A stretch of 64,000 nucleotides of DNA from Chamaecyparis obtusa. Taxonomy: Eukaryota; Streptophyta; Pinopsida; Cupressales; Cupressaceae. Below are positions 22,838 to 34,566 of this stretch, piece by piece. Each line of letters opens with the position of its first letter. The first letter of the stretch is position 1. The DNA lies in assembly GCA_027943335.1 (NCBI GenBank), contig BSBK01001870.1:62001-126000 (forward strand). The letters run 5' to 3'. A program made the position numbers and the translations under genes. The notes beneath the pieces are model-generated. The model searched no databases, had not been told where the DNA came from, and saw only the letters and a program-made list of their open reading frames with translations.

Positions 22838-25132
22838 CCTAAAATGGGTTTCCATCATCTTTCTATCAATTTCTATCACTTTCTTGTCATTTTCTGGGTT
22901 AAAACTACGATTTTTATTTTTCTATCCGTACATTTTCATATGACTTTTATCAAAAAGTTGTTTCATGAGGTACCCACTATTGTACGACATGTTTAGATTT
23001 CAAGGCTCGTATCAGAGAGTACACATTGTCATTTGGAAGCCCTATTGTCATATGAACAGACACCCACAGTCATATGAGTTTCCAAACTATTGTCTAGGAG
23101 GTAACCCACTATCGTACGAGTTTTCACTCTAGAATTCAATTGTCATTTCAGTTTTTTTGACAGTTTTCCAGATTTGGTTTTCAAATTTGGACTGATAGCT
23201 AACCTTAACAATTGAAATCTTCTATTTTTGACTGATACTTGTTGAAATTTATTGGGAAAAGTGCAACTAAATTGCTAAAATAGATAAAAATCTACTAAGC
23301 GCATTGCGAGGAATTTAGGTATTCTTCTCAAGTTGATAACATTTTGATTTGGATTAAAACGAACTCTCACATGTCAAGTTTGTGTGATTTTCTTGTTTTC
23401 ATATCACAGACTTCATTTTGGGCTATAAAATGAACATAGATTTGCTTTTTGCATATTTGTTACACATAGTAAATAGGCCCTATGAACACTATTTGTGGAT
23501 GATCTTGAGAGATTGAACTTCTTCTGCTTGTTTATTCATGTGAAGCTCCTCTTGACGAAGGATCCTCTTGTAGGTAGGGAAGGTACTGAGAGAGTCTCAC
23601 GTTCTACTAGACTCACGTGTCTTCAACTATTGATTGATACATTCTCTCTTCGGAGAGGTTGATAGATCATAAGCAATTGACGTCATAGATCTTTGTGAGA
23701 TAATCTTGGTCTTAGCGTGTCGGATTAATCTATCTACTTTGTTTTGGTTAAAAGTGAAAAGGCTAGAGGACTATGCTCTACTCCCTTTTTGGGTAGTATC
23801 AGAAACTCAGATCCTTGAATCTGGAACCAGTCTCCATGTGGTATCTTTTGTGAGTCACCTTTAGAGAGGGTTAACCGTAGTGGACATTCCCTTAATTAGG
23901 ACAACCACGTGGATGAAACCTCAAGCGGTAATAGCCATTTTCACCGTGGCAGCAACAGTCGCTATATAAATGTCCTTGTGGAGGAAATCTTCACAGGTGT
24001 GGTCTCTTGTTGGGCTGTCAGATCTCCCTAGTAGATCCTAATTGATTAAATTCTTGGACTGTGTCAAAACCTCGGTGTGCCTAGATTGGAGTTCACCCTC
24101 TTGAGATCACAAAAGTTGTAGAGTCAAACCATTACTACAAACCCTAATGAGGCCAAATTTTCATTTTTCTAGGAATATGTGCATTATTGAAAAAGTTTTT
24201 GGAACATACACAATTAGCACTCCTAGGGATTAGCACATTCAATCACTTGATTATTCATGCACGGGGTTGCTTTGTCCCTTGTTCATTGTTTTCAAATGTG
24301 CTTGTAATCACTTGCTTGTTGTTTTACATGCTTGTTTATCTATCTGACTACCAAAAATGAATGATCTCAGAATAATCTTCAAACCTGGACAGAGAAATTT
24401 GTGAACACCCTGAACTTGAAAACCAAAATTTTGCAAAATCTGAAGTCAAAATCCTTTCTGGAGTCAAAATTTGTCCCATCAGGTCAAAAAGTCATACGAG
24501 TTTTGGCAAGTGTCATTTCAAAACCCCTATATTGTCGTATCATAGCTTGTATAGTGTTGTACGAGTTTTGACACCAGTTAGAAACAAAAGTCAAAAATTT
24601 GTTGTCAATTGTTGTGTGAGTTTTGCAATTGTCGTACAAGTTTCTCAATTGTCATTTCATAGCATACCCATTGTCGTACAAACCTACAGAAAGTCATTTG
24701 AGAAAAATTGCCAGAGAGTGGTCAAAATTGTCAGAAACTCAGTTTTTACAGCCTATTTCCAAAATTTGTTGAACCAATCACTGCGTCAGGAACAGAGCAG
24801 AAACTAGAATGAATCCATTGATTTTTCTAAAGTGAGCCTTTGAGTCTGATCTTTCCTTCTGGGTTATCGATTTGAGTCTTTTTCATCTTGTGTCAAAACC
24901 TTGTCAACATTATCTTCAAATTCAATCTTTTTGTCTAAACGGCTAAGTGTTGTGAGCTCGTGCCCACCTTTTGTTAGGCATCTACCCACACTACTATGGC
25001 ATAGTATCCTTCATTTACATCCTATCTAATCCTTAATCACTTCAATCTTGACAGGGTTGCATCATTTGATCTTCTAGAATCAATTCATTCTTCATTTGTC
25101 TTCATCTTATTCTTTGGCTTCACCCAAGGTTA
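22838..25132 (+). other. Tat leader with recurring TCGTACGAGTTT motif
   Basis: 2.3 kb without a believable ORF. Variants of a short motif recur in two clusters, about 22975-23125 and 24490-24690: ATCGTACGAGTTTT, GTCATACGAGTTTT, GTTGTACGAGTTTT, GTCGTACAAGTTT and GTCATATGAGTTT, often with GTCATTTCA between them. The centre TCGTACGA is a palindrome. The same motif recurs in the 3' region at 36650-36895. Confidence 0.7.
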
Positions 25133-27090
25133 ATGGTGGAAACCAGAGCTTTGTCACACAAGAAATTTGGAGAGGTATCCCATACAATACCTCTGAATAC
25201 TCTCCAAGCCCCAACTCTTGAACAACTCTAGAATTCTGGTGTTTATGAAGACGATGATCTTGGCAATTTTCGATTGAAAACTGGTTACGTACCCCCCCAT
25301 CAACTCACGGAGGTAATCAAAAAACCCCTCCTCAATCTAATCCAGGGAGCCCTAAAACTCCTAACATGTCTCATGGAGGGACACAACATGGGTCTGAAGG
25401 ACACCAATCTCAACATGGTATGGATCAAGAACCTGCCCCTTCTGAAATTGTTCGATATCAAAATGATGATGACTTCAAAAGAATGATGAAACATTTCTTG
25501 AAGGAAGATAGAGAAGCATACTTTCTAGAATTAGCTCATCAAGGAGCTAAACTTCCTCCTAGCTTTAATGTGGAAAATATCATTACACATGAGGAAGAAA
25601 CTCCTATCATGGCTATGATGAAATAGATGCATGCCATGAAAGTCAAACTTAACAAACTTGAGAAAGAAAAGGAACCTAAGGAGTTCTCCATAGAAACTCT
25701 ATGCCCTTTTCCATTCGATAAAGACTTGTACATGCCATCATTCCCTAAAAGAGTGGAGATGCCAAAATATGATAAGTATGATGGAAACTCTGACCCTCAA
25801 GATCATGTCAGAGAATTTTGTACTCAATCTATGGAGTTTATGCATGAACCAACCTACTTAATGCATCTTTTTCCTCGATCTTTGGGAAGAGTAGCCATTC
25901 ATTGGTTCTCTAGAATTCCTCCTACTATCAAAACTTTTGAGGAGTTAATCAAATTGTTCTATCAACAATACTCTTACAATATTCAAATTTCGGTCACCAT
26001 GATCGACATCTGCAATCTGAAACAATATCCAAGAGAACCATTCCTAACATTTCTTAAGAGGTGGAGGAAGAAATTTTCTCTATATGCTAGACCCATTCCC
26101 AAAACTGAGAAGTTGGAAATCTTCATCAACAATCTTGTTCCAGAAATTAACTACCCTTTACAAATGCAAAATTATACATCTTTTGACAAGATGGTAGATA
26201 ATGCGATCAAAATTGAGAAAGTACTTGTGCAAAAGGGAGACATCACACTTTAAAAAGACAAGTATGAATCTGGATCTAGTTCTAAAGACAAGAACAAAAA
26301 CTGGAACAAGAATAAAGGCATTGTCACAGATGGCATTGTTGATAATATTTGTGCCCCATCTAAGGCACATGCTTTCAATCTCACTATTGGTACCCAAGCC
26401 ATCAAATATTCTGAAGCTAAAGCCACAAAGTCCAACAAAAAGTCATCTGATTACAAACCTTGGGCTACCAATCCTAATCGCAAATTCACTCCTCTTGGAG
26501 AATCCTTGGAATCTGCCATGAAAACTCTATTGGCAAACAAAATCATCTACTTGCCTGAGATGAAAGTCTTTGATCCTGAACCTAAACTAAAATGGTGGAG
26601 AGAGAATGATTTTTATGAATTCCATCGCAATAAAGGTCATAAGATTAATAACTGCATTCTCTTGAAGCACATTATACAAGACAAAATTGATAATGGTGAC
26701 ATCATGATTGACAATCATAAGAGGAATAATGATCATACAACATTCACAGAACCATTTCCTAAACATGATAAAGAAGATTCTTCTTCTCAACCTAATATGG
26801 GTGCTAAAGTAAATTATGCCTACTCAGGAAACAATGTTGTTATCAATATGGTTGAACCATGCCTATCTGAGCATTGCAATGTCATCATAATTGTGAGAAG
26901 AGATAGAGATAATCAATCAGCTAATGCAGTTACTCGATCACAAGCTCAAGCACACCTACAAGGACAAATACCAAATTCATCAAATGTCCCTAAGGTGCCT
27001 TTCAATCTTTCATCTACTTCTAAACAAAAGGCTACATCTAAATCTTCAAATCCTAAAGACATGAGGCCTACTTCATACAGTATTGTCCAA
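25133..27090 (+). pseudogene. Tat gag
   Basis: The first in-context ATG (25133) gives MVETRALSHKKFGEVSHTIP. A frameshift occurs in or near a seven-C run at about 25293-25299, after which the frame of 25366 onward is used. The capsid-like retrotransposon gag domain is at about 25740-26190: PKYDKYDGNSDPQDHVREF, WFSRIPPTIKTFEELIKLF and LKQYPREPFLTFLKRWR. Stops after MAMMK and GDITL are single substitutions in one continuous frame. FHRNKGHKINNC is a degraded zinc knuckle with the first Cys codons missing. Gag would assemble the particle in the cytoplasm. The reading frame continues without a gag/pol break, as in other single-frame Tat elements. Confidence 0.9.
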
Positions 27091-27120
27091 CAACTCTAGC
27101 ACACAAATGCTAAAATCTCC

Positions 27121-27744
27121 ATGTTTGAGTTGCTTCAGATATCTCCAGCTCATAGAGCCATTCTAGACAAAGATCTGCTCGGATCCAATGTTCTTGATAA
27201 CCTTGATTTAGACAGATTCCAGACTATGGTTGGTCATCTTACATCTCCATGGTACATTTCCTTTTTAGAGGAAGATGATAACTCCTTGAGTCATCTGCAA
27301 AACTAGCCCTTGCATATTGAAGTCTTGATCCAAAACCATTGTGTCAAACGTGTGTTGATAGATGGGAGCACTAGCCTAAACATTTGTTCTTACAGCTTGA
27401 TTACACAATTGGGATTTTCAGAAATGGCCATTGATCCCAGGAAGAAGAGAACTATCAAAGCATATGATGAGCAAGAAAGATCTTCTAAGGGAACTATTGT
27501 CTTACCTATCAGAGCAGGTCCTGTCATCAGAGATACTGTATGTCAAGTTCTTGATCTACCTTTGGCTTATAATATCCTTCTAGGAAGACCTTGGATACAT
27601 GACATGAAAGCCATTCCCTCTAGATTCCATCAGTGTTTGAAATTTCCTTATGAAGGAGTTGAGGTGACAATTCTAGCTAATCTGTATACAACTTTCAATG
27701 CCTTGAAAGAAAGTGTTGATAAACTTGTTCCTAATAATAGATAA
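27121..27744 (+). pseudogene. Tat aspartic protease
   Basis: Same frame as gag. The catalytic region reads RVLIDGSTSLNICSYSLI, where the family has IDGGSSLN, so one Gly is Ser. The flap/C-terminal part NILLGRPWIHDMKAIPSRFH is well kept. One TAG separates SHLQN from PLHIEVLIQ. It would mature the Gag-Pol polyprotein. Confidence 0.9.
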
Positions 27745-28107
27745 TCTTCCACTAAGAAGCTAGATGTTGCTTCAACATCCAAGATGGAAGACATTGCTAA
27801 AGAGGTTAAGATCACATAAAATGGTATGGGAGAATATACTATAGCACCAGTCTTATCTTTGACATCTCTCCCTATCTCTCCTAAGTCTTATGGGCAAACT
27901 CTAAAATAGTCCAAGCTAAAGTCTAAAGAACCTCTTGAGGCATATAAAGGAAATTTTGTTGCAGAACAAGTATCTAAATAGGAGTTTAAAGAGGATGAAG
28001 TTGTGCTCGCATGGCTATATAAAGATGAACCTAAATCTTAAGTTGTTCAAAAATGTGATGCTAAAATACCAAGTATCCCTTCTAAGTCATATGGCCCAGG
28101 GGATAAA

Positions 28108-28236
28108 TTGATCACAAAGATGAGATATAAAGGAAAAGGACCTCTAGGACTACAGGGTAAAGGTCTTTTGTCACCTCTTGATCATCATGGCAGAGAAAAC
28201 AAGAATACCACAAGTCTAGGATACACAAAGAAACCT
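28108..28236 (+). pseudogene. G-patch-like segment between protease and reverse transcriptase
   Basis: In the gag-pol frame, MRYKGKGPLGLQGKGL, then SPLDHHG and SLGYTKKPF follow the G-patch pattern (GKGLG...GxxxP...GLGY). A G-patch between protease and reverse transcriptase is known from Tat-type and some retroviral polyproteins, where it binds nucleic acid. The flanking sequence (27745-29337) is a long charged linker in the same frame with several stops. Confidence 0.65.
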
Positions 28237-29337
28237 TTCTGTCTTAGCAAAAACTCCCCACATGTTTTAGAATAGATTGAGCCTTCAGTAGCAAATCAAC
28301 TAAAGGGAGGAATAACAGAACAATCTGATAGTGATGATTCAGACACCACTAATGAGCTCATTCCTTATGAGTGTTTGCCTAAAGAAATAAAAGACCTCCT
28401 TGAAGCTGAAGATGATCCAATAAAAAGAATTAATGTAGTAGAAACACAAGAACCTACTACAGAGAAAGAGATGGTTGTAACACACAAAACAAATAATCTA
28501 GAAGGTAATAAAAAAGAGGAAGGTGGTAGTTATTCTAAGATAGATTCCCATGAGTATGAATTCAAATCAAAATCTAAGGGTAACCCTTCTTGGGGTATTC
28601 ATCTTGACTTTACTCATGTTCTCAGATTTCCTAGAGGTCTAGATGAAGAAATAGAAGATGACTCAAATGACTATGAATGGGGAGTCATTCTAGAACCAGA
28701 TGAACTTATTACAAAAAAGCATGTTTATGTTATTCACCAATATGCACCTAAACCCAACGTAAGTCTAGAGTGAAATGATGAACTTATCGAGTCTGATCCA
28801 CCAATGCCTGAAGTGGATTTCCACAATGACATTGAGCCTATTCACAAATTGAATGTCTTAAGTTGTAATATCACCTTTGAACTCGAGCATCAGGTTAGGA
28901 CCAATTATGATAGATCCATATCCATGAACACTCTTTCCCAGTCTTTCACCACTTTGACTATCCAACGCCCTGACCTTCTTGACATAATGTCCACAAACTT
29001 GAACCAAGGTATTTACACCTTTCCCAATGACTATGCCCTTGCTTGCTACCTAAATGAAGTTGAACCTATGAGGACTTCCATTAGTGAACCGAGCATTAGC
29101 ATGACAGAGTCAGACATCAAGTATCTTAGTAAAAAAAATAAGAATAAGAATAAAAAGAAAAGGAGTTCTAAGGGTGAAAACCACTTTGTGGCAGTCTCAG
29201 AACCTACAAAGGTAAAAATAAAAGACATATCCAAAGGTGAAAACCTCTCTAAGGCACCTAAGGATGAGATATTTGATGTCCTAAGTCATTTATAGGATAG
29301 ATCTCTAGTTCTAATTGAGCCCACTCAATCTATCAAC

Positions 29338-30777
29338 TTGGGAACAGCAGTGGAACCACAGTTGATCCATGTAGCACAATCTTTATTAGAAGAAGAGAAG
29401 CAAAAATTTACCACATTCTTAACAGAAAAGAAGATCAACTTTGCATGGAAATACTCAGATATGCCAAGGTTGGATCCTGATCTTATAATGCAACATTTAT
29501 CTATAGCTCCAAACATTAAACCTATTAAGCAAAAATTGAGAAAGATGCATCCACATGTTGCACTCTTGGTAAAGGCTGAATTAGAGAAGCTCCTAAAAGT
29601 TGGATTTATCCGAGTTATTGATTATGCAGAATGGATCTCTAATATTGTACCTATTTCTAAACCATAAAAATCAATAAGAGTATGCACAAATTTCAGAGAT
29701 GTAAATAAGGCATGCCCTAAGGATGATTTTCCACTACCTAACATTGATATGATAGTGGACATGACTACAGGCTTTGAGATGCATTCTTTAATGGATGGTT
29801 TTTCTGGATATAATCAAATAAAAATTGCTCCAGAAGATCAAGAGAAAACTTCTTTCACATGTGCATGGGGTACCTTTTGTTGGAATGTCATGCCATTTGG
29901 GCTTAAGAATGTTGGTGCTACATATCAGAGAGCTATGACTTCTATTTTTCATGACATGATGCATAGGACTATGGAGGATTATGTTGATGATACTTTAGAA
30001 AAATCTATGATTAGAGCTAAACATCTAAATGACTTGAGCAAGATACTAGATAGAATGGAAAAATTTAGTCTTAGACTAAATCCTAAGAAGTGTGCTTTTG
30101 GTGTCACTTCGGGAAAGCTTTTAGGCTATATTGTTTCAAAGAAAGGAATTGAAGTAGATCTAGTTAATGTTAAGGCTATCATGGAGATGAAACCTCCCAA
30201 GAACATCAGCCAAATGAGAACATTACAAGGGAGATTTAAGTCTATCAGATGCTTCATAGCTCAGCTACCGGACATATCACAACCTTTTACAAAGACATTA
30301 CATAAAGGTGTGACTTTTGCATGGAGTGAGGAATGTGAAGAATTTTGATCATATCAAGAAGTATCTATCAAATCCTCCTATCTTTATGCCTCCTATTCAA
30401 GGGAATCCATTAATCTTATATGTCTCCACAATAGATACATCACTGGGGCATTGCTTGCACAACATGATGAGAATAAAAAGGAAAGGGCTATATACTATAT
30501 CAGTCAAACATTGGTGGCATATGAAAAGAACTATTCCATGATTGAAAAGGCTTGTCTACCTGTGACTTTTGCATCATAGAAACTGAGACATTATATGTTG
30601 GCTCATACCACACATTTAGTAGCTACGATTGATCCACTAAATTACCTACTAAGCAAAGCTGCCCTCACAGGTAGATTAGCCAAATGGGTCATACTCTTAA
30701 GTGAATTTGACATTGAATATGTTGAAAGAAAAGCTATTAAAGGATAGGTTATTATTGATTAATTAGCAAATGCACCT
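29338..30777 (+). pseudogene. Tat reverse transcriptase and first RNase H
   Basis: Motifs in order: KAELEKLLKVGFIRVIDYAEW, NFRDVNKACPKDDFPLPNID, LMDGFSGYNQIKIAPEDQEK, CWNVMPFGLKNVGATYQRAM, and the catalytic DYVDDTLEKS (YVDD at 29979-29990). Thumb motifs are GKLLGYIVSKKGIEVD and KNISQMRTLQGRFKSI. RNase H motifs follow: LILYVSTIDTSLG, then by frame jumps EKNYSMIEKAC, KLRHYMLAHTTH and LAKWVILLSEFDIEYVE. Frameshifts lie near 30340 and about 30440-30540. Stops occur after PISKP, in FAS-KLRH and in the final KG-VIID-LA. Catalytic Asp residues of the reverse transcriptase are kept but the polyprotein is broken. Confidence 0.94.
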
Positions 30778-31470
30778 TTGTTTGATGACACACCAATGCA
30801 AATGGAATTTCCAGATTCCTCTATCATGAATATTTCTTCTAGAGAATGGAAATTGTTCTTTGATGGCTCCTATACACATAATGGATCCAAAGCAGGCATC
30901 TTGTTTATCACTCCTCAAGAATACTCCATCCCTAAAGCATTCAGATTAAAGTTCCCTTGTACAAACAACATTGTTGAGTATGAAGCCCTTTTGAATGGTA
31001 TGAAAATAGCAATTGAGTGGAGAGTAACAAAATTACACATTCATGGAGACTCACAACTTGTAATCCATCAAGTCAATGATGTGTACCAAAATAAGGATGA
31101 AAAGCTCATTCGATACAAGAAAATGGTAGATGATCTCAAGAAATATTTCATCTCTATCACATTTGAGAAAATACCTAGAATAGAGAATAAGGCTGCCGAT
31201 GCAACGACAATGCTATCTACTTTATCACAGCAGCCTGAACATGAGCTACACTACGAGTTCTTGGTGGAAGCACAATCTTATCCTGCATATGACTCCCCTG
31301 ATACCCGTATGATCTACACTGTTGTGGGTCATGATTCCTCCTGCTATAAAAACCTATTCTCCTATCTCAAAGACAAAATCATTCCCGATACCTTTAACCA
31401 TCATGAAAAGATATACCTTATCTGTAATGCCTCCCGATATGTCATCATTGGTCATGATCTATACAAATGA
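30778..31470 (+). pseudogene. Tat second (archaeal-type) RNase H
   Basis: Open for 230 codons. REWKLFFDGSYTHNGSKAGI (first catalytic Asp), NNIVEYEALLNGMKIAIE (Glu), LHIHGDSQLVIHQVNDVY (second Asp) and IENKAADATTMLS (final Asp) give the complete RNase H catalytic set. This is a second RNase H lying between the first RNase H and integrase, the hallmark of the Tat clade. It is uninterrupted in this copy and ends with a TGA after GHDLYK, where the polyprotein would have read on. Confidence 0.92.
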
Positions 31471-31499
31471 GGTCTGGATGGTATGCTACTTAGATGTTT

Positions 31500-32598
31500 A
31501 GAATGAGAAAAGTCTCAACATGCATTAGAGGAAGTCCATGATGGTATTTGTGGGTCACACTCAAATGGTTTAACACTAGATCAAAAACTTATTAGGGCTG
31601 GGTACTATTGGCCAGAAATGGAGAAAGAGTCTATCAAGTTTGCTAAAAACTGTCAAAAGTACCAAGTGCTTGGCAACTTAATTCATGCTCTAGGGAGAGA
31701 TCTAATTCCCTTTACTACACATGGTCTTTTCACCAATGGGCATTTGATCTTATAGGAGCTATACATCCTCATTCTTCTAATGGACATACCCATATAATCA
31801 TAGCTATAGATTATTTTACAAAATGGGTAGAAGCAATCCCTTTGACACAAACAACTGGAAAAAAAAATATCTATGTTCATCTTGAACTACATCATATGTC
31901 GGTATGGTATTCCACATTCTATAATTACAGATAATGGTGGACAATTTAAGAACAAAGACTTGGATGATTTATGTGCCAAATTCAATATTACACAACATTG
32001 GTCATCTATCTACTATCCTCAAGGGAATGGACAAGCAGAGGCTTCTAACAAGAATCTATTGAAAATCTTGCACCATATAGTTAATAAAATAGGAAGAGAC
32101 TGGTATCTCATGATCAATCCAACTCTCTGGGCCTACAGAACAAGTATCAGAACACCTACTGGGGCTACACCTTTCACTTTAGTTTATGGGTCTGAAGTGG
32201 TACTGCCTATTGAGGTTGAAATCCCATCACTAAGAATAAGAATGCATGGTCTAGTAACTAATGATGACTACAGAGTGTCTAGGTTGCAAGAACTTGAACT
32301 ACTAGATGAGCACAAACAAGTAGCATATGATCATCTCAAAGTATATCAGAAGAGAATGTCTAGAGGCTACAATAAGAAATTCAAACATAGAGAATTTCAG
32401 GTTGGTGATCTAGTCTTGAGAGAGAATCCTAAAAATCAATCACATAGAGAATGCAAGGGGAAGTTTGAACCCAATTGGCTGGGTCCCTTTGTAATCACTA
32501 CTACTTTTGACTCTGGTGCCTATCAAATCTCAAAGACTAAAGGAGAACAACTCTGAGAACTAATCAACATTCTCCATCTAAAGAAATTCTATGCCTAA
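31500..32598 (+). pseudogene. Tat integrase
   Basis: The zinc-binding HHCC region reads LEEVHDGICGSHSNGLTLDQ and FAKNCQKYQVLGN; the last Cys is Tyr here, but CQKCQ in the deleted copy at 55.27 kb. A frameshifted part (about 31720-31870) covers the first catalytic Asp (FDLIG in the other frame). The core resumes ITDNGGQFKNKDLDDL (second Asp) and PQGNGQAEASNKN (Glu), followed by LWAYRTSIRTPTGATPFTLV and the C-terminal FQVGDLVLRENPKN. The final stop is at 32596-32598 after FYA. No chromodomain is seen. It would join cDNA to chromosomal DNA. Confidence 0.93.
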
Positions 32599-34566
32599 GG
32601 CATTCAGTCTATGGTAAAATGTCCTAAAAAATCTTTAAAATTTGAAAAAGTCCTTAAAAAAATGAACATCTTGGTGAAAACCTAGCAATGGGCACCTTGA
32701 TGATTCACAAAAATAGTAAAAAATACCCAAAATATCAAAAAAATTGAAAAAATGAAAAATACAAAAAAATGAGAAAAAGAAAAATAGTGCCTTGGTGAAA
32801 ACCTAGAAACAGGCGCCTTGGTAGCAAAAATAGAATCTCTGCCAAGATGGTGAAAATTTAGAAAACGGGTGCCACTTGTTTCAAAATGCTCCATCTATCA
32901 GTGCAATCTTGGTCTTTCCCAGATTTCAGTCTTGCTTTAGTTTGTAAATATCTCCTGGTTTATTCTTGCTTTCCTGTTTTCAATAAGTCGGTCTATACAC
33001 CAATCAGCTCACGCATCTGTATCCTATCAATGCCTAACACTTGGGGGAAATCAATGTCATATCCTATGGTCTCCAATATACCTTAGATGAGTAATGTCCA
33101 GTTAGAGTCCTTTGAAGCTTCATCTAAGTCACTCAGTCAGTCTCCTCTCCAGAAAGGGATTTTGCATCTACAACAACACAATCAAACATCAACACAAAAT
33201 GAAAACAATCTGTGCTTCATGCTTTTATCTCCTTATATGCTTACTGATTCACATTGAGATTTTTGCATATTTTGTTCCCATGAGCTCTTCGATGATGTCC
33301 TTTACAAGATTTAGAGAGTGATGACTCGGGGCATAATCTTTTCTTTGTTTTCTTCTTGTATGTGAAAATCTAACAACTTTGGAAATTTTGGATTGAAATG
33401 GTGTCCGTTTGTAAGAGCCTCTATCTCAAATTGGATGGCCATGAGTACCTCGACCATTGATACCCGAAAAATTCAAGGAATTCTGATCTAACTATTATCT
33501 TTTGAGTGAGTTCTTACTCCTACTGTGAAACATGACCTTACCTAAGGATGTGAATGATAAAGGGTCACTACGGGTAATTCACACTGGATTTAGAATGATC
33601 TCTTGACTATTTGATATGTTTGAATGCAAGGCATATTCTGGCCATCACAACATTTATGTTTTGATGCTTATACAAATTTCTATATCAAAATGGACATGAT
33701 ATTCAAGTCATCCTAGCGTTTATGCCTTGATTCTTAGATCTAATCCAACATTCTGAAAATATAATCAATATTCATATGTTCATGGTTATATAACCAGTGC
33801 GCATTATGTTGATTCTTGCACATACAAATCAGTATTCATATGTCTATGGTTTTATAAACTAGTAGGCATTGTATTGATTTATCCGGTTACCTAAAAAACT
33901 CAATGATGACAAATGACTGATGTATGATCAGTGAATAGGTCCTAGGTCTTAGGTTGCATTCCATTTTGCATGACATTTTGCACTTTGCATGATTGCATGA
34001 TCTCACAACTTGCTTGACAATCTATAACAATTCTTCTAAAACTATACTTGAACTACAAATTGAAGAGTTGAATCTCATACGAAGGTTTTCTCACAGACAC
34101 ACAAGTAGTCACCATCCTAGGTTAAACATCCTTTTTGACATAAGACTGAGTACTTGTCTTCATCAATACCTGCAAAACATATCATGTGTATCATTGCATT
34201 TTCATTACATATTCATAATCATTCATTCCATCTATTGCATTACATACATTTCCATACATACACTTTCCATAATCAAGTACATTTGCATAACATTCATACA
34301 TATGAAAGAAAATCATTGCATTGCATGAATCCATACATACATTCTACTCTACTCATAGCATTTACATCACATGATATCATCATACATCAAAAACATGACA
34401 AGTACAAATGAAGTCACAACCAAAAGTCTTGATCTCATATATCATAAAACTTCAAATAGTTAGGGGTGCACTACTGGCACAATGTACAAAAGAATGAGCT
34501 CATGTGAGCTATCAAAATAGTATCAATATCAAAAGAGAAACAAAAATATCAGAATATCATGACAGA
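32599..34566 (+). other. Tat 3' region between pol and the antisense gene
   Basis: No gene. From 32655 to 32880 a short unit (GGTGAAAACCTAG followed by GGGCACC or GGCGCC) occurs three times, 75-130 bp apart; the same three copies are kept in the deleted Tat at 56285-56450. The rest is AT-rich with accidental frames (33993-34411). Confidence 0.65.
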
